From: Butyrivibrio sp.
Lineage (GTDB): Bacteria; Bacillota; Clostridia; Lachnospirales; Lachnospiraceae
NCBI GenBank assembly: GCA_015056585.1
Contig: SVFZ01000052.1
Location: 62,001-126,000, forward strand
Length of the DNA: 64,000 nucleotides
Direction of reading: 5' to 3'
The number at the start of each line of letters is the position of its first letter. Positions within the stretch are counted from its first letter, which is position 1. Below are positions 25,063 to 34,570 of this stretch, one piece after another. The position numbers were made by a program, and so were the translations under genes. The notes below the pieces were generated by a model, which saw nothing but the letters and a program-made list of their open reading frames with translations, was not told the DNA's origin and made no database searches.

Positions 25063-26823
25063 TTATGCTCTCGCGTCAAAAGAAGTTGTAGAAAGTATCG
25101 TCGTTCTTGAAACATTAAGCATTTCATCAAGCGCAGCATCCTCGCCTTCTTCATCATCGTGAAGCTTTAGATTTACCTGTAATGAATATCCGCGCTTTTC
25201 AAGCCTTTCGTTAAGGATATGTATATTGTCATTTATAAGTGTAAGTGTGGAGTCATCCATCACATAAAAGTTTGTTGTAACCTTGGAATCCAGAAGTTTT
25301 ACAAACACGTCCACAGGTCCCAGATTCTCCATATCAAGGTGAAGGACAGCGCTCACTGAACCGTCTTCACTGAGCTTTTTATGCTTATTCTGATAGACGT
25401 ACAGATCCCCATGGGCAGTTTGTGAATTCATCAAAAGCGGAAGTTGTACATACTGGAACATCTGGTTAAGCTGATTCATGAAATCAAGGTTATTGCTTAA
25501 GTTATTTGCCGACTGAGCAAGGTTAGTTCCTGCAAGTGGTGAATTGTTAACTACATTGGCAAGAGCCTTGGCTTCTTTTCCCAGTCTTTCATAGAAGTTC
25601 TGTATGTTCTCTTTCTTCTCAACATCATCAGGTTTTAACAGCCACTGCGACTCAATGCTGTCCTTAAGCAGCTTATTATATTCTTCTGAGGAAAAGAGCT
25701 TCTTCCAGGCTGCAGTTTCAACAGGATTAGTAAGTGATGAATCTTCAAAAGATGAAAGAAGTTCTTTAAATAACTGCCCCGGATCTTTTGTTAAAGACTC
25801 AATTGCTCCTTCGGAAACATTTAGATTTCGCAGATTATCTAAAAAGCTCTGGCTAAAAGCCTTATTCTGAACTTCCCCTTTTAAAATCAGGTTTTCCTGG
25901 CCTTGACTTATCACTTTTCCGTTCAAAGACGGGTCGTTAATTTCCTGTTCTGAAGCGGCTCTATTTAATGCATCAAGTAAAGACTCTGCATTTTGAAGTG
26001 TCTTACCCTGCAAGGATTCAGCCCCTGGATTTTGGGCATTTTCTCCTGCAAGTCCCACAGTTTCAGTATCTTGTGAAATTTCCAAAGACGCAGTGTTTGT
26101 AACATCACCATTACCTGCAGATGCAGCATTATCTGCCGTCAAAACTCCGTTCATAGTGCTTGACGTAGCCACGCCTTCCCCGTTTTCAGATAAAATGCCA
26201 ATCTGACTTTCAGTTGCAGCGTTGTTTTGAGCTGTACTTTCAGGTGCAGAAACATTATTTTCAGTAAAGAGTCTTAATACTTCACCATAAAGCTTTATAG
26301 CTCCATTTGTATTTCCGCTTTCAGATAGCATATTAAAAGCATCAGGCAGTGCATCAATGATATTTGTCATATCATTGATGACCTGATGTTCATAATTTTT
26401 GTAATTTCCAAACTGTACTATATTATTTTCAGTTATAGGGATATTAAGGCTTTTCATCTCTACCATGGTAGAAATGCTTGTGCCTTGGAACATTGAAAGA
26501 TTTTTGCTCATTTCAAGAAGGGATGATTTATCAATAGGCAGACCTGTTGACATCATCTCTTTTACCATAGAAACAGTATCATTTGTGATCTCAAGTCCGG
26601 CAGCGGTAAGTGCTTTAAGTGTACTCTGATCAGTTGAGGTATTCTGCAAAAGTTTAAGAGCCAATGCATTACTGCTGTCCGAATTGTATGCAGACGCAGC
26701 ACTTCCTAAAGAGGCTGTACCTGCCTTATTTTCAGAGCCTAAGGAAGGATCTGTCTCAGGCATAGTACCCTGCGGCATCTGAATACTATTATTTGGTTGG
26801 GACACAAATGAAATATTATTCAT
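25063..26823 (-). CDS. FliK-like hook-length control domain protein (YlqG position)
   Basis: 586 residues when started at the ATG at 26823, whose ATGA overlaps the rnhB stop; a longer frame to 26862 lies inside rnhB. The long middle (about 20-420) is low-complexity, rich in Ser, Asn, Gln and Ala, as in hook-length rulers. The C-terminal part (SAVLHLDMENLGPVDVFVKL ... LNERLEKRGYSLQVNLKL) resembles the FliK C-terminal domain. No flagellar genes surround it; it lies where Firmicutes carry ylqG, followed by the YlqH-like gene. The two may form an ancestral pair with a non-flagellar role. Confidence 0.75.
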   Translation of the reverse strand: MNNISFVSQPNNSIQMPQGTMPETDPSLGSENKAGTASLGSAASAYNSDSSNALALKLLQNTSTDQSTLKALTAAGLEITNDTVSMVKEMMSTGLPIDKSSLLEMSKNLSMFQGTSISTMVEMKSLNIPITENNIVQFGNYKNYEHQVINDMTNIIDALPDAFNMLSESGNTNGAIKLYGEVLRLFTENNVSAPESTAQNNAATESQIGILSENGEGVATSSTMNGVLTADNAASAGNGDVTNTASLEISQDTETVGLAGENAQNPGAESLQGKTLQNAESLLDALNRAASEQEINDPSLNGKVISQGQENLILKGEVQNKAFSQSFLDNLRNLNVSEGAIESLTKDPGQLFKELLSSFEDSSLTNPVETAAWKKLFSSEEYNKLLKDSIESQWLLKPDDVEKKENIQNFYERLGKEAKALANVVNNSPLAGTNLAQSANNLSNNLDFMNQLNQMFQYVQLPLLMNSQTAHGDLYVYQNKHKKLSEDGSVSAVLHLDMENLGPVDVFVKLLDSKVTTNFYVMDDSTLTLINDNIHILNERLEKRGYSLQVNLKLHDDEEGEDAALDEMLNVSRTTILSTTSFDARA

Positions 26824-27581
26824 ACAAAATTCCCAATAAAGCTCTTTCGGTGAATAGGACAAGGTCCGTACTTTTTAAGAGCGGCTATATGTTCAGCACT
26901 GCCATATCCCTTATTGGAGGCAAAGCCGTACTCCGGATACTCTTTGTCATATTCAAGCATCAGTCTGTCTCGTGTAACCTTGGCAACAATGCTGGCTGCA
27001 GCAATAGATACGCTCTTTGCATCTCCCTTGATAATGGAAATCTGCTTGTACTGCTCAAGCTGCGGAATATGCACGGCATCTATCAAAAGAGCTCCCGGCT
27101 TTACGGAAAGATTACTTACAGCCTTGGTCATCGCTTCGTAAGTGGCCTGAAGAATATTTATCTCATCAATACGCTCGCAGGTAGAGAAACCAATTCCCAC
27201 AGAAACAGCTTTCTCCATTATGACATCATAAAGCTCTTCTCTCTTTTTTTCGGATAATTTCTTGGAATCATTTAGATATAAAATATCTTCATCATTGGGA
27301 AGTATTACGGCAGCCGCATAGACTGGACCTGCCAGAGGGCCTCTTCCGACTTCATCTATACCGCAAAGAAAGCCATAAGAAGCGTTTTCTCTCTCATAGC
27401 TTTGCATCTTATGTATTCTGTCTATTTCGGCATAAAGAGCTTCAAGCCTCTTTTTAGCTGTAGAAACAAGCTTCTTTACGCCCTCCCTTTCGTCACCTGA
27501 AAAATCAGATATAAAAGCAGATAGCTTTTCATCACCATCTGCTTCTTTTAATAATTTATTGATATCAGAAATCGACATCAT
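26820..27581 (-). CDS. rnhB: Ribonuclease HII
   Basis: 253 residues. Catalytic D76 and E77 lie in GIDEVGRGPLAGPVYAAAV; further conserved parts are LIDAVHIP, KGDAKSVSIAAASIVAKVTRDRLM and the C-terminal YGFASNKGYGSAEHIAALKKYGPCPIHRKSF. Removes single ribonucleotides and RNA-DNA hybrids. The N-terminal 70 residues are an extension seen in Firmicute RnhB proteins. Two adjacent ATG codons start the frame. Overlaps the next gene by ATGA. Confidence 0.96.
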   Translation of the reverse strand: MMSISDINKLLKEADGDEKLSAFISDFSGDEREGVKKLVSTAKKRLEALYAEIDRIHKMQSYERENASYGFLCGIDEVGRGPLAGPVYAAAVILPNDEDILYLNDSKKLSEKKREELYDVIMEKAVSVGIGFSTCERIDEINILQATYEAMTKAVSNLSVKPGALLIDAVHIPQLEQYKQISIIKGDAKSVSIAAASIVAKVTRDRLMLEYDKEYPEYGFASNKGYGSAEHIAALKKYGPCPIHRKSFIGNFV

Positions 27582-27587
27582 ATTTGT

Positions 27588-28121
27588 TTACTTGACACCC
27601 CCAAAACTTGAAAATGGAAAAATTCTTAAAAACGCATGCCCCAGTATATCTTTTTTCTTGATATTTCCAACGGAAGGATCTCTGGAATCCATACTGTGGT
27701 TCCTGTTATCTCCCATTACAAAATACTCATCTTCTCCTAAAGTCACGCCTTCTAAAGCGATACCGGGATCAAGGATAACCTCGGCTCCGTAGTTCTCCTT
27801 AAGAATAACATCGTTTATAAAGATATTCCCCTCAGTATCAATTTTGACTGTTTCTCCGGGCAGACCTATAACTCTCTTGATAAAATACTCATCATTTCCA
27901 TATCTGTACGGAAATACTACAATATCAAACCTCTTGGCATCGCCGAATCTGTAGGTGACCTTTTCAATCAAAAGAGAATCCCCGTCGATGAGGGTCGGAT
28001 TCATGGAACTGCCACTTACCTCAGTTCTCTGCATGACAAAAGTAATAAATAAAAAGGTAAGTAAAAAAACAACGCCAAGATATATTACAGTACTCAGAAT
28101 TTCTTTTAATACCTTATTCAT
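27588..28121 (-). CDS. lepB: Signal peptidase I, copy 1
   Basis: 177 residues from the ATG at 28121; an upstream in-frame GTG at 28148 has no ribosome site. One N-terminal membrane helix (about 10-31), catalytic serine in VSGSSMNPTL, catalytic lysine in FIKRVIGLPGE, then VMGDNRNHSMDSRD. It cleaves signal peptides of secreted proteins at the outer membrane face. It sits between rbgA and rnhB; a second copy lies on the other side of rbgA. Confidence 0.94.
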   Translation of the reverse strand: MNKVLKEILSTVIYLGVVFLLTFLFITFVMQRTEVSGSSMNPTLIDGDSLLIEKVTYRFGDAKRFDIVVFPYRYGNDEYFIKRVIGLPGETVKIDTEGNIFINDVILKENYGAEVILDPGIALEGVTLGEDEYFVMGDNRNHSMDSRDPSVGNIKKKDILGHAFLRIFPFSSFGGVK

Positions 28122-28176
28122 ATGTTCAACCAATCCGTGCAAAAGCACATTTTATTTAAGTAATTTCGAGGAAAAA

Positions 28177-29049
28177 TTATGGTTTTTCCAGAGATATCCT
28201 TCCAAGTCTGCCGTTTCTGAAATCATCCAGTAAAAGAGCTGCTGCTCTGTCCATATCAGGAACCGCGCCCTGTTTAAAGCACTTCCTGTTAATTGCTATG
28301 GCTGAAAGAACGGCGCTGGCAGGTGTGGCATACATTTCCTGCTCAAGTTCGGACAACTTCTCCCTATCAATATTATACTTCTCTATTATTGCATTTGGAT
28401 AGCTCTCATTAAGAATTTTGATAAGTTCGCATGCAAGCTCTGTTGTATCAATGTTTTCATCGTTAAGAGATCCTATAAGTGCAATATGAAGTCCTATAGT
28501 CTGATCTTCAAATTTGGGCCATAAGATACCGGGAGTATCAAGGAGCTGCAAGTTCTTTCCAAGGGATATCCACTGTTTGCCCTTTGTAACGCCGGGCTTA
28601 TTTCCCGTCTTGGCAGATGCTCTTCCTGCAAGCTTATTTATAAAAGTTGATTTTCCAACATTTGGAATACCGGCAACCATCGCTCTTATCGGTCTTCCCA
28701 CTATTCCTCTTTTTTTGTCTCTTTCAATCTTTTCGGCACAGGCACTCTGCACAAGATCCTTGACCTTACCAGCTTCGTTTCCGGTCTTGGAATTCATCTC
28801 CATAACATAAAGCCCCTGGCTCTCATAGTATTCACGCCATTTTTTGGTCACTACAGGGTCCGCAAGATCGGATTTATTCAAAATAACAAGTCTGTATTTA
28901 TTTTTGCCAAGCTCATCTATATCCGGATTCCTGCCTGCTGCAGGTATTCTGGCATCAGTAAGCTCTATAATAATATCAATCAGTTTGATGTTCTCCTGCA
29001 TCATCCTGATCGCCTTTGTCATATGTCCCGGATACCACTGAAAATTCAT
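28177..29049 (-). CDS. rbgA: Ribosome biogenesis GTPase RbgA (YlqF)
   Basis: 290 residues, a circularly permuted GTPase: NKSDLADP (G4) near residue 58 precedes G1 GIPNVGKSTFI near 126 and LLDTPGIL (G3) near 173. N-terminus MNFQWYPGHMTKA is the family signature. It acts in late 50S assembly. The rplS-lepB-rbgA-lepB-rnhB order is a variant of the Bacillus rplS-rbgA-rnhB order. Confidence 0.96.
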   Translation of the reverse strand: MNFQWYPGHMTKAIRMMQENIKLIDIIIELTDARIPAAGRNPDIDELGKNKYRLVILNKSDLADPVVTKKWREYYESQGLYVMEMNSKTGNEAGKVKDLVQSACAEKIERDKKRGIVGRPIRAMVAGIPNVGKSTFINKLAGRASAKTGNKPGVTKGKQWISLGKNLQLLDTPGILWPKFEDQTIGLHIALIGSLNDENIDTTELACELIKILNESYPNAIIEKYNIDREKLSELEQEMYATPASAVLSAIAINRKCFKQGAVPDMDRAAALLLDDFRNGRLGRISLEKP

Positions 29050-29116
29050 ATAATCACCATCTCTTTATTTTGCAGTAAACGACAGAGTCAATTTCTTTTA
29101 ATGCTTACTATCAATT

Positions 29117-29710
29117 TCAGTCAAAAACAAAGCCACCTGCAGTATCCCCAAATTTAAGCTTAAACCACACCTTCCCAATAAGCATATTGCTCCTAACAAT
29201 TCCTATGTTGGCACTTCTTGAGTCCTCAGAACTGTTTCTGTTATCGCCCAGAACAAAGAACTCACCGCTTCCAAGCTTTATTTCATTAGCAGCAATCCCT
29301 GCATCCTCCATTTTATCATATTTTTCATCGTCTTCTTCAGAGAGCTCTCCATTAATGTAGAGGCTTCCGTCGATTATCTGAACTTTATCGCCGGGCGTAG
29401 CCACAACGCGCTTGATATAATAATGAGAATTGGCATTACCGTTTGGAAGAAACACTATAATATCGCCTTCCTTTGGACTTAAGATCTTATAGACAAGGCG
29501 GTTTACAAGTACTGTCTGTCCATTTGCCTCTAAAGGCTCCATAGAATCTCCTATAACCTTAACCTGCATACCAAAGGCAAGTACAAAAACAAAAGCCAAA
29601 AAGGTGCTGATCACAGTTATTAAAATCCATGAAAAAACTTCTTTTATTAGTTTTGGTGTGATAATACTTTTCTTCTGATGAAAAGTAAGAGTATTTTTCT
29701 TTCTAAACAA
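29117..29710 (-). CDS. lepB: Signal peptidase I, copy 2
   Basis: 197 residues. Cytosolic basic N-terminus, a membrane helix at about 26-47, catalytic serine in VIGDSMEPL, lysine in YYIKRVVATPGD, and VLGDNRNSSEDSRS. It carries a longer segment than copy 1 between the lysine box and the GDNR box (acidic EEDDEKYDKMEDA). The two copies are clearly related but not near-identical, so the duplication is not recent. Located between rplS (with terminator) and rbgA. Confidence 0.94.
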   Translation of the reverse strand: MFRKKNTLTFHQKKSIITPKLIKEVFSWILITVISTFLAFVFVLAFGMQVKVIGDSMEPLEANGQTVLVNRLVYKILSPKEGDIIVFLPNGNANSHYYIKRVVATPGDKVQIIDGSLYINGELSEEDDEKYDKMEDAGIAANEIKLGSGEFFVLGDNRNSSEDSRSANIGIVRSNMLIGKVWFKLKFGDTAGGFVFD

Positions 29711-29745
29711 TCTGTGCCCCTCAACAACAATTATTCCTTAAATTT

Positions 29746-29780
29746 TAAAAGAGGCAATTACTATAAAAGTAACTGCCTCT
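29746..29780 (-). terminator. rplS terminator
   Basis: Minus strand: AGAGGCAGTTACT, 5-base loop, AGTAATTGCCTCT, then TTTT. It lies 11 bases beyond the rplS stop, so the downstream lepB-rbgA genes depend on read-through or a separate promoter. Confidence 0.9.
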
Positions 29781-29790
29781 AATAAACAAA

Positions 29791-30141
29791 TTATCTGGTA
29801 ACAAGTTCCTTAACCTTAGCTTTCTTACCTGTAAGTCCCTTAAGGTAGTTAAGCTTAGCTCTTCTTACCTTACCTCTTCTTACAACTTCTACCTTCTCAA
29901 CGATAGGTGAGTGAAGAGGCCATGTCTTCTCAACGCCAACACCGTAAGACTCTTTTCTTACTGTGAAAGTTGTACGGTTGCTACCGCCCTGGATCTTCTT
30001 AACAGTTCCCTCGAAAACCTGAACTCTCTCACGGTTTCCTTCCTTGATCTTAGCGTGAACTCTTACTGTGTCACCGGTGTGAAACTCAGGTGCATTAGCG
30101 TTCAGCTGCTCTTTCTCGAGCTCTTCGATAATTGTACTCAT
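29791..30141 (-). CDS. rplS: 50S ribosomal protein L19
   Basis: 116 residues with the L19 core [52 protein letters not shown] and [19 protein letters not shown]. Strong ribosome site and codon bias. Unlike the usual rpsP-khpA-rimM-trmD-rplS run, rplS is about 6.5 kb away from rimM here and has its own promoter and terminator. Confidence 0.98.
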   Translation of the reverse strand: MSTIIEELEKEQLNANAPEFHTGDTVRVHAKIKEGNRERVQVFEGTVKKIQGGSNRTTFTVRKESYGVGVEKTWPLHSPIVEKVEVVRRGKVRRAKLNYLKGLTGKKAKVKELVTR

Positions 30142-30220
30142 ATCATTTCTCCTATTCTATGGACGTTCTTAATACATAGTTTCTGTAACAGAGGACCATC
30201 TGATTGTCACAACGTACTAT

Positions 30221-30250
30221 ACTATACCATAGAGCAATAAGAGAAGTCAA
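30221..30250 (-). promoter_or_regulatory. rplS promoter
   Basis: Minus strand: TTGACT (30250-30245), 18-base spacer, TATAGT (30226-30221). The roughly 70-base leader contains CTATG ... CATAG arms near the ribosome site that could be part of autoregulation, though I cannot assign it to a known L19 leader. Confidence 0.75.
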
Positions 30251-30278
30251 GAGTTTTACGCAGTTATTATGCAGCTTA

Positions 30279-30707
30279 CTACGATAACAGATCTTTGGGC
30301 CCAAATCTTTCGGGAAGCACCTCGTAAAGCGGCTTTACCCAATATTCTTCTTCGGATTTTGCACATATTACAAGGAATGAATCTGTGCAGAATTCTGACA
30401 TTACCTGTCTGCATACACCACATGGCGTACAGATTCCCTCCGGCCCAGCACCGTCAGGTCCTCCAACTATGGCAATGGCATCAAATTCTTTTACCCCCTC
30501 GCTCACTGCCTTGAAAAAAGCTGTTCTCTCAGCGCAGTTCGTGGGAGTGTAAGAAGCATTTTCTATATTGCATCCCGTAAAAATCCTGCCATCCTTGGAA
30601 AGGAGTGCTGCTCCCACATTGAAATGTGAATAGGGAGTGTAGCTCATTTTCCTCATATCAAGCGCATATCTGATAAGTTCTTTTATCTTTTTTTCTTCCA
30701 TTAGCAT
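30279..30707 (-). CDS. cdd: Cytidine deaminase
   Basis: 142 residues, homotetrameric type. Zinc site: CNIENASY with CAERTAFFK (Cys and the catalytic Glu) near residues 46-63, and PCGVCRQ near 94 (two Cys). Converts cytidine and deoxycytidine to uridine forms. Two possible starts (ATG 30707 or the ATG two codons on). Last gene of the nucleoside salvage operon behind the ABC permeases, its likely substrate supplier. Confidence 0.95.
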   Translation of the reverse strand: MLMEEKKIKELIRYALDMRKMSYTPYSHFNVGAALLSKDGRIFTGCNIENASYTPTNCAERTAFFKAVSEGVKEFDAIAIVGGPDGAGPEGICTPCGVCRQVMSEFCTDSFLVICAKSEEEYWVKPLYEVLPERFGPKDLLS

Positions 30708-30753
30708 TTTCTCTTCTTTTTAATATATTAGCTTTGGGAAAAGAAATAATTCC

Positions 30754-31695
30754 TTACCTTGAGCCTTTATCGTATGGAATACCTTCAGCTTTAGGAGCTC
30801 TTGAACTGGATGATGTAAATGCCAGTACAATAAGGGAAATTATGTATGGCATCATGTTGTAAACAGAGCCCGGAATATTCAAAGCCGCCAGGAAATCAAA
30901 TCCTGAATAAACGTTGGAAAGAGCTCTGAAAAATCCGAAAAGCAAAGCTGCAAGGCCAATGTTTATCGGCTTCCACTGACCAAAGATCATAACAGCCAGA
31001 GCAAGGAAACCAAATCCTGCAACACCAACTTCAAACTTCCACTCACTTACGCCGGCTGTGATGTAAACTATTCCTCCGATTCCGGCAAGCATACCGGATA
31101 TAAGCACACCTGCCCAGCGCATTTTATAAACGTTGATTCCTACACTGTCTGCCGCCTGTGGATGCTCGCCGCAGGCCATAAGACGAAGACCGAATTTTGT
31201 CTTGTAGAGAATAACATATGCACCGATAAGAGCTATAAGTGCAACCAGCATAAAGTAGTTAAACTGGAATGAACCCAGATTTACCACAAGAGCTTTCTTG
31301 GTCTGAACGTACTGGACAGTTGAGGATACGTTATCAGGGTTCTCAGCGATATTGATTGATTTAACAATTACTGTTGCAGCTGCAGCTGCCAGCATGTTAA
31401 GGGCTGTTCCTACAAGTGTCTGATCTGCCTTAAGATTGATGCAGGCTACAGCCAAAAGAACGGAATACACCATACCGCTTATAATCGCCGCCAAAAGAAC
31501 AGCAAGTACAATTATAAGTGCCGGAAGATTTGGTGAAATGTACTTAAGAGTAAGTGCTCCACCAAGCGCTCCTATAACCATGATACCTTCAAGTCCCAGA
31601 TTGATAACTCCGGAGTGTTCTGAAAAACATCCGCCAAGAGCTACCAGAATAAGAACCGATGCAAATAAAAGTGTATATTGAAGAAGCAGTACCAT
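30754..31695 (-). CDS. nupQ: Nucleoside ABC transporter permease 2
   Basis: 313 residues, about eight to nine membrane helices, BPD_transp_2 family. The stretch FSEHSGVINLGLEGIMVIGALGG near residue 25 and RLMACGEHPQAADSVGINVYKMRW near 172 (the EAA-like cytoplasmic loop) are typical of nucleoside/BMP-dependent permeases (B. subtilis NupQ). Pairs with the permease encoded upstream, whose stop shares a base with this start. Confidence 0.92.
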   Translation of the reverse strand: MVLLLQYTLLFASVLILVALGGCFSEHSGVINLGLEGIMVIGALGGALTLKYISPNLPALIIVLAVLLAAIISGMVYSVLLAVACINLKADQTLVGTALNMLAAAAATVIVKSINIAENPDNVSSTVQYVQTKKALVVNLGSFQFNYFMLVALIALIGAYVILYKTKFGLRLMACGEHPQAADSVGINVYKMRWAGVLISGMLAGIGGIVYITAGVSEWKFEVGVAGFGFLALAVMIFGQWKPINIGLAALLFGFFRALSNVYSGFDFLAALNIPGSVYNMMPYIISLIVLAFTSSSSRAPKAEGIPYDKGSR

Positions 31696-32846
31696 TATTT
31701 GTTACCTCCTTCCTCTTTATTTGTCTTATTCTTTTCCTTCTCTTCTTTTACCCTGATATAGTTGTTAAGATACAGTTTAAAGAATAATACAAATCCACAC
31801 AGGTAAATAATGATGGCTGAAATAAAATCAGAAATCTGAGAAGGATAGATATTCTTATCCAGGTACGAACCACCACTTGTTATATGCTGTATGAAATATG
31901 AAGCAAAAATAGTGCCTATAGGGTCAAGGCCACCAAGAAATGTTGCAGCTATTCCGTTAAAGCCCATTCCCGGAACAGATGACTGTGTAACAGACCACTG
32001 CTCATAACCTGAAAGGAAAAGGAATGAAGCTCCGAGTCCTGCCAGTGCTCCACCTATGAAAAGAGTAATTATCACATTTCTCTTTTCCTTCATACCGCTG
32101 TATTTTGCAGCATCCTTTGCAATTCCCGTAGCTTTTATCTCATAGCCGAATACGGTTTTACTAAGAATAATCTTTAAAAGAATTGCAATAAGTATAGCCA
32201 ACGGAATTGCTATTGTTACATATTTGTTGTTTGAAAAGAGCTTATCAAGTCCGAGCGATGGCAAAATAGCTGATGGGTTCTCGTTTGCCACATTTACTGT
32301 ATAAGGGCTTGCAACCTCTTTTACCCCCGAAAGGAGCATGTTAACTGAATACAGGCCTATCCAGTTAAGCATGATGCCTGAAATAACTTCGTTTACGTTA
32401 AGGTAAGACTTAAGAAGTCCTACAATAATTCCAAATACGCCTCCTGCTATAAGAGCAGCAATAAGGCAGATTATCCATGGCATGTGAAGAGCAAGTGCAA
32501 AATAAAGCGCAGCTCCGGCTCCTGCCACATATTGTCCTGCAGCTCCGATATTAAAAAGACCTGCCTGATAACAGAACTGGATTGAAAGAGCACACATAAG
32601 CAGAGGTGCTGCCTTTACCAGTGTATTGCCAAGATATTTCATTGCTGCGGCTTTGGACGGATAAGTAAAATAGTTTTTAAGGATAGTGATAATGGCCTCA
32701 GTAGCACCTGCCGGGCTTATTATAAGCAGTGCTATGTAGCCTATAAGAAGACCTACAACAATACACAAAAGCGCAGCAAGTATAGACTGGACAGCCGGTT
32801 TTGAAAGGAATTTCTGAGACCGGATATTTTTGTTTGTATCGCTCAT
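31695..32846 (-). CDS. nupP: Nucleoside ABC transporter permease 1
   Basis: 383 residues with about ten hydrophobic segments; N-terminal cytosolic tail then helix at about 15-35. FNIGAAGQYVAGAGAALYFAL near residue 97 and the loop GYEIKATGIAKDAAKYSGMKEKRNV near 235 match NupP-type permeases. C-terminus is Lys/Glu rich. Overlaps one base with both the ATPase gene upstream and nupQ downstream, implying coupled translation. Confidence 0.92.
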   Translation of the reverse strand: MSDTNKNIRSQKFLSKPAVQSILAALLCIVVGLLIGYIALLIISPAGATEAIITILKNYFTYPSKAAAMKYLGNTLVKAAPLLMCALSIQFCYQAGLFNIGAAGQYVAGAGAALYFALALHMPWIICLIAALIAGGVFGIIVGLLKSYLNVNEVISGIMLNWIGLYSVNMLLSGVKEVASPYTVNVANENPSAILPSLGLDKLFSNNKYVTIAIPLAILIAILLKIILSKTVFGYEIKATGIAKDAAKYSGMKEKRNVIITLFIGGALAGLGASFLFLSGYEQWSVTQSSVPGMGFNGIAATFLGGLDPIGTIFASYFIQHITSGGSYLDKNIYPSQISDFISAIIIYLCGFVLFFKLYLNNYIRVKEEKEKNKTNKEEGGNK

Positions 32847-34390
32847 TATGCTGTAATCTCCTTTCTCTTAGCGCCAGCCATGTAAAGGCCAAGCTCTTCA
32901 GGTGTTGTATTCTTTGGATCAAATTCTCCAACAATTTCTCCCTCATACATTACAAGGATTCTGTCTGAGAGGCTCATTACTTCTTCAAGCTCAAGAGAAA
33001 CCAGAAGGACGGCGTGCCCTGAATCTCTCTGAGCAATCAGCTGTTTATGGATATACTCAATAGCTCCTACATCAAGGCCTCGAGTAGGCTGTACAGCAAT
33101 CAAAAGGTCGGGGTTTTTATCTATCTCTCTGGCAATGATAGCTTTTTGCTGGTTACCCCCCGACATACTTCTTGCAATTGTGGATGCGCCCTGCCCCGAT
33201 CTGATATCGTACTGCTCGATAAGTCTCTCTGCGTACTTGTTTATTTCACCCTTCTTTAAAAAACCGGTCTTTGTAGAAAACTCCGGTTCAAAATATCTCT
33301 GAAGCACCAGATTATAGGCTAGAGAATAATCCATTACCAGACCGTGTTTGTGTCTGTCCTCAGGAATATGGCTCATTCCGTGAGTTGATCTTTCTCTGAT
33401 GGAGGCATGTGTAATATCTCTGCCGGAAAGTGTTATCTTACCGCTTGTGCAGTTTTCAAGGCCTGACAGACCATATACAAGTTCCGTCTGACCGTTTCCG
33501 TCAATACCTGCGATGCAGACGATTTCTCCTGCTCTTACGTCAAAGGATACATTCTTAACAGCGTTGTTATGATGAAGCTTTGAAGGAACAGTCATATTTT
33601 CAACGTGAAGGATCACATCCCCCGGCGTCTTGTCCTGCTTTGTTGCAACAAGCTGTACATCACGACCAACCATCATACGGCTGAGTTCATCCTGATTGGT
33701 ATCAGCTATATTAACCGTACCGATATATTTTCCTCTTCTTAAAACGCTGCATCTGTCTGCAACAGCCATGATCTCGGCAAGCTTATGGGATATGAAAAGA
33801 ATTGATTTGCCTTCTTTTGCAAGATTCTTCATGATAACCATGAGTTCATCGATTTCTGCAGGTGTAAGTACTGCTGTAGGCTCGTCAAAGATAAGAATCT
33901 CGTTATCTCTGTAAAGCATTTTAAGAATCTCGGTCCTTTGCTGCATTCCCACAGTGATATCTTCTATTTTTGCATCGGGATCAACCTTTAAGCCATACTT
34001 ATCAGAGAGTTCAAGTATCTTTTTTCTTGACTCTTCCTTCTGCAAAAAGCCATGCTTTGTAGTCTCTACACCAAGAATAATATTATCCAGCACGCTAAAG
34101 CACTGAACAAGTTTAAAGTGCTGATGAACCATTCCGATACCAAGGTCATTGGCATCATTTGGATTGTTTATCTTTACCTCAACACCATCCTTCTTGATAA
34201 TACCTTCCTCAGCCTGATATAACCCAAAGAGTACGCTCATCAGAGTAGATTTTCCTGCACCGTTTTCCCCAAGAAGTGCGTGTATCTCACCTTTTTTTAG
34301 CTGCAGCGTAACATTGTCATTGGCAATAATACCGGGAAATCTCTTGGTAATATTCAGCATTTCAATAGCATATTCACTGTTTCCTGCCAC
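32846..34390 (-). CDS. nupO: Nucleoside ABC transporter ATPase (two-domain)
   Basis: 514 residues: two fused nucleotide-binding domains as in sugar/nucleoside importers. Domain 1 has Walker A GENGAGKST (41-49), Q-loop MVHQHFKL and Walker B ILIFDEPTAVLTP. Domain 2 has the degenerate Walker A GIDGNGQTE near 290, signature SGGNQQKAIIARE near 408 and LLIAVQPTRGLDVGA in the Walker B position. The degenerate second site is normal for this family. Cytosolic face of the NupPQ complex. Confidence 0.94.
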   Translation of the reverse strand: MAGNSEYAIEMLNITKRFPGIIANDNVTLQLKKGEIHALLGENGAGKSTLMSVLFGLYQAEEGIIKKDGVEVKINNPNDANDLGIGMVHQHFKLVQCFSVLDNIILGVETTKHGFLQKEESRKKILELSDKYGLKVDPDAKIEDITVGMQQRTEILKMLYRDNEILIFDEPTAVLTPAEIDELMVIMKNLAKEGKSILFISHKLAEIMAVADRCSVLRRGKYIGTVNIADTNQDELSRMMVGRDVQLVATKQDKTPGDVILHVENMTVPSKLHHNNAVKNVSFDVRAGEIVCIAGIDGNGQTELVYGLSGLENCTSGKITLSGRDITHASIRERSTHGMSHIPEDRHKHGLVMDYSLAYNLVLQRYFEPEFSTKTGFLKKGEINKYAERLIEQYDIRSGQGASTIARSMSGGNQQKAIIAREIDKNPDLLIAVQPTRGLDVGAIEYIHKQLIAQRDSGHAVLLVSLELEEVMSLSDRILVMYEGEIVGEFDPKNTTPEELGLYMAGAKRKEITA

Positions 34391-34462
34391 TAAAGTAACC
34401 TCCCTTTTTGTATTTATAGATTCAACCGGCTATGCATATAAATTAGTATAGCCCCATCTACT

Positions 34463-34495
34463 AAAAGGGCCGGAAGACTATGAATCCACCGGCCC
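34463..34495 (-). terminator. Attenuating hairpin between nupN and nupO
   Basis: Minus strand GGGCCGG(TG)GA ... TC(TT)CCGGCCC followed by TTTTAG. A second hairpin without a T-run (GGATTGC/GCAATCC, 34536-34563) sits just after the nupN stop. Together they should leave more nupN message than nupOPQ message, as usual for binding-protein genes. Confidence 0.7.
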
Positions 34496-34570
34496 CTAAT
34501 GACCCAAGTCATGATGCAATATGCACATGATATGCGGATTGCTTCACTTTGTTATCGCAATCCTAAAACA

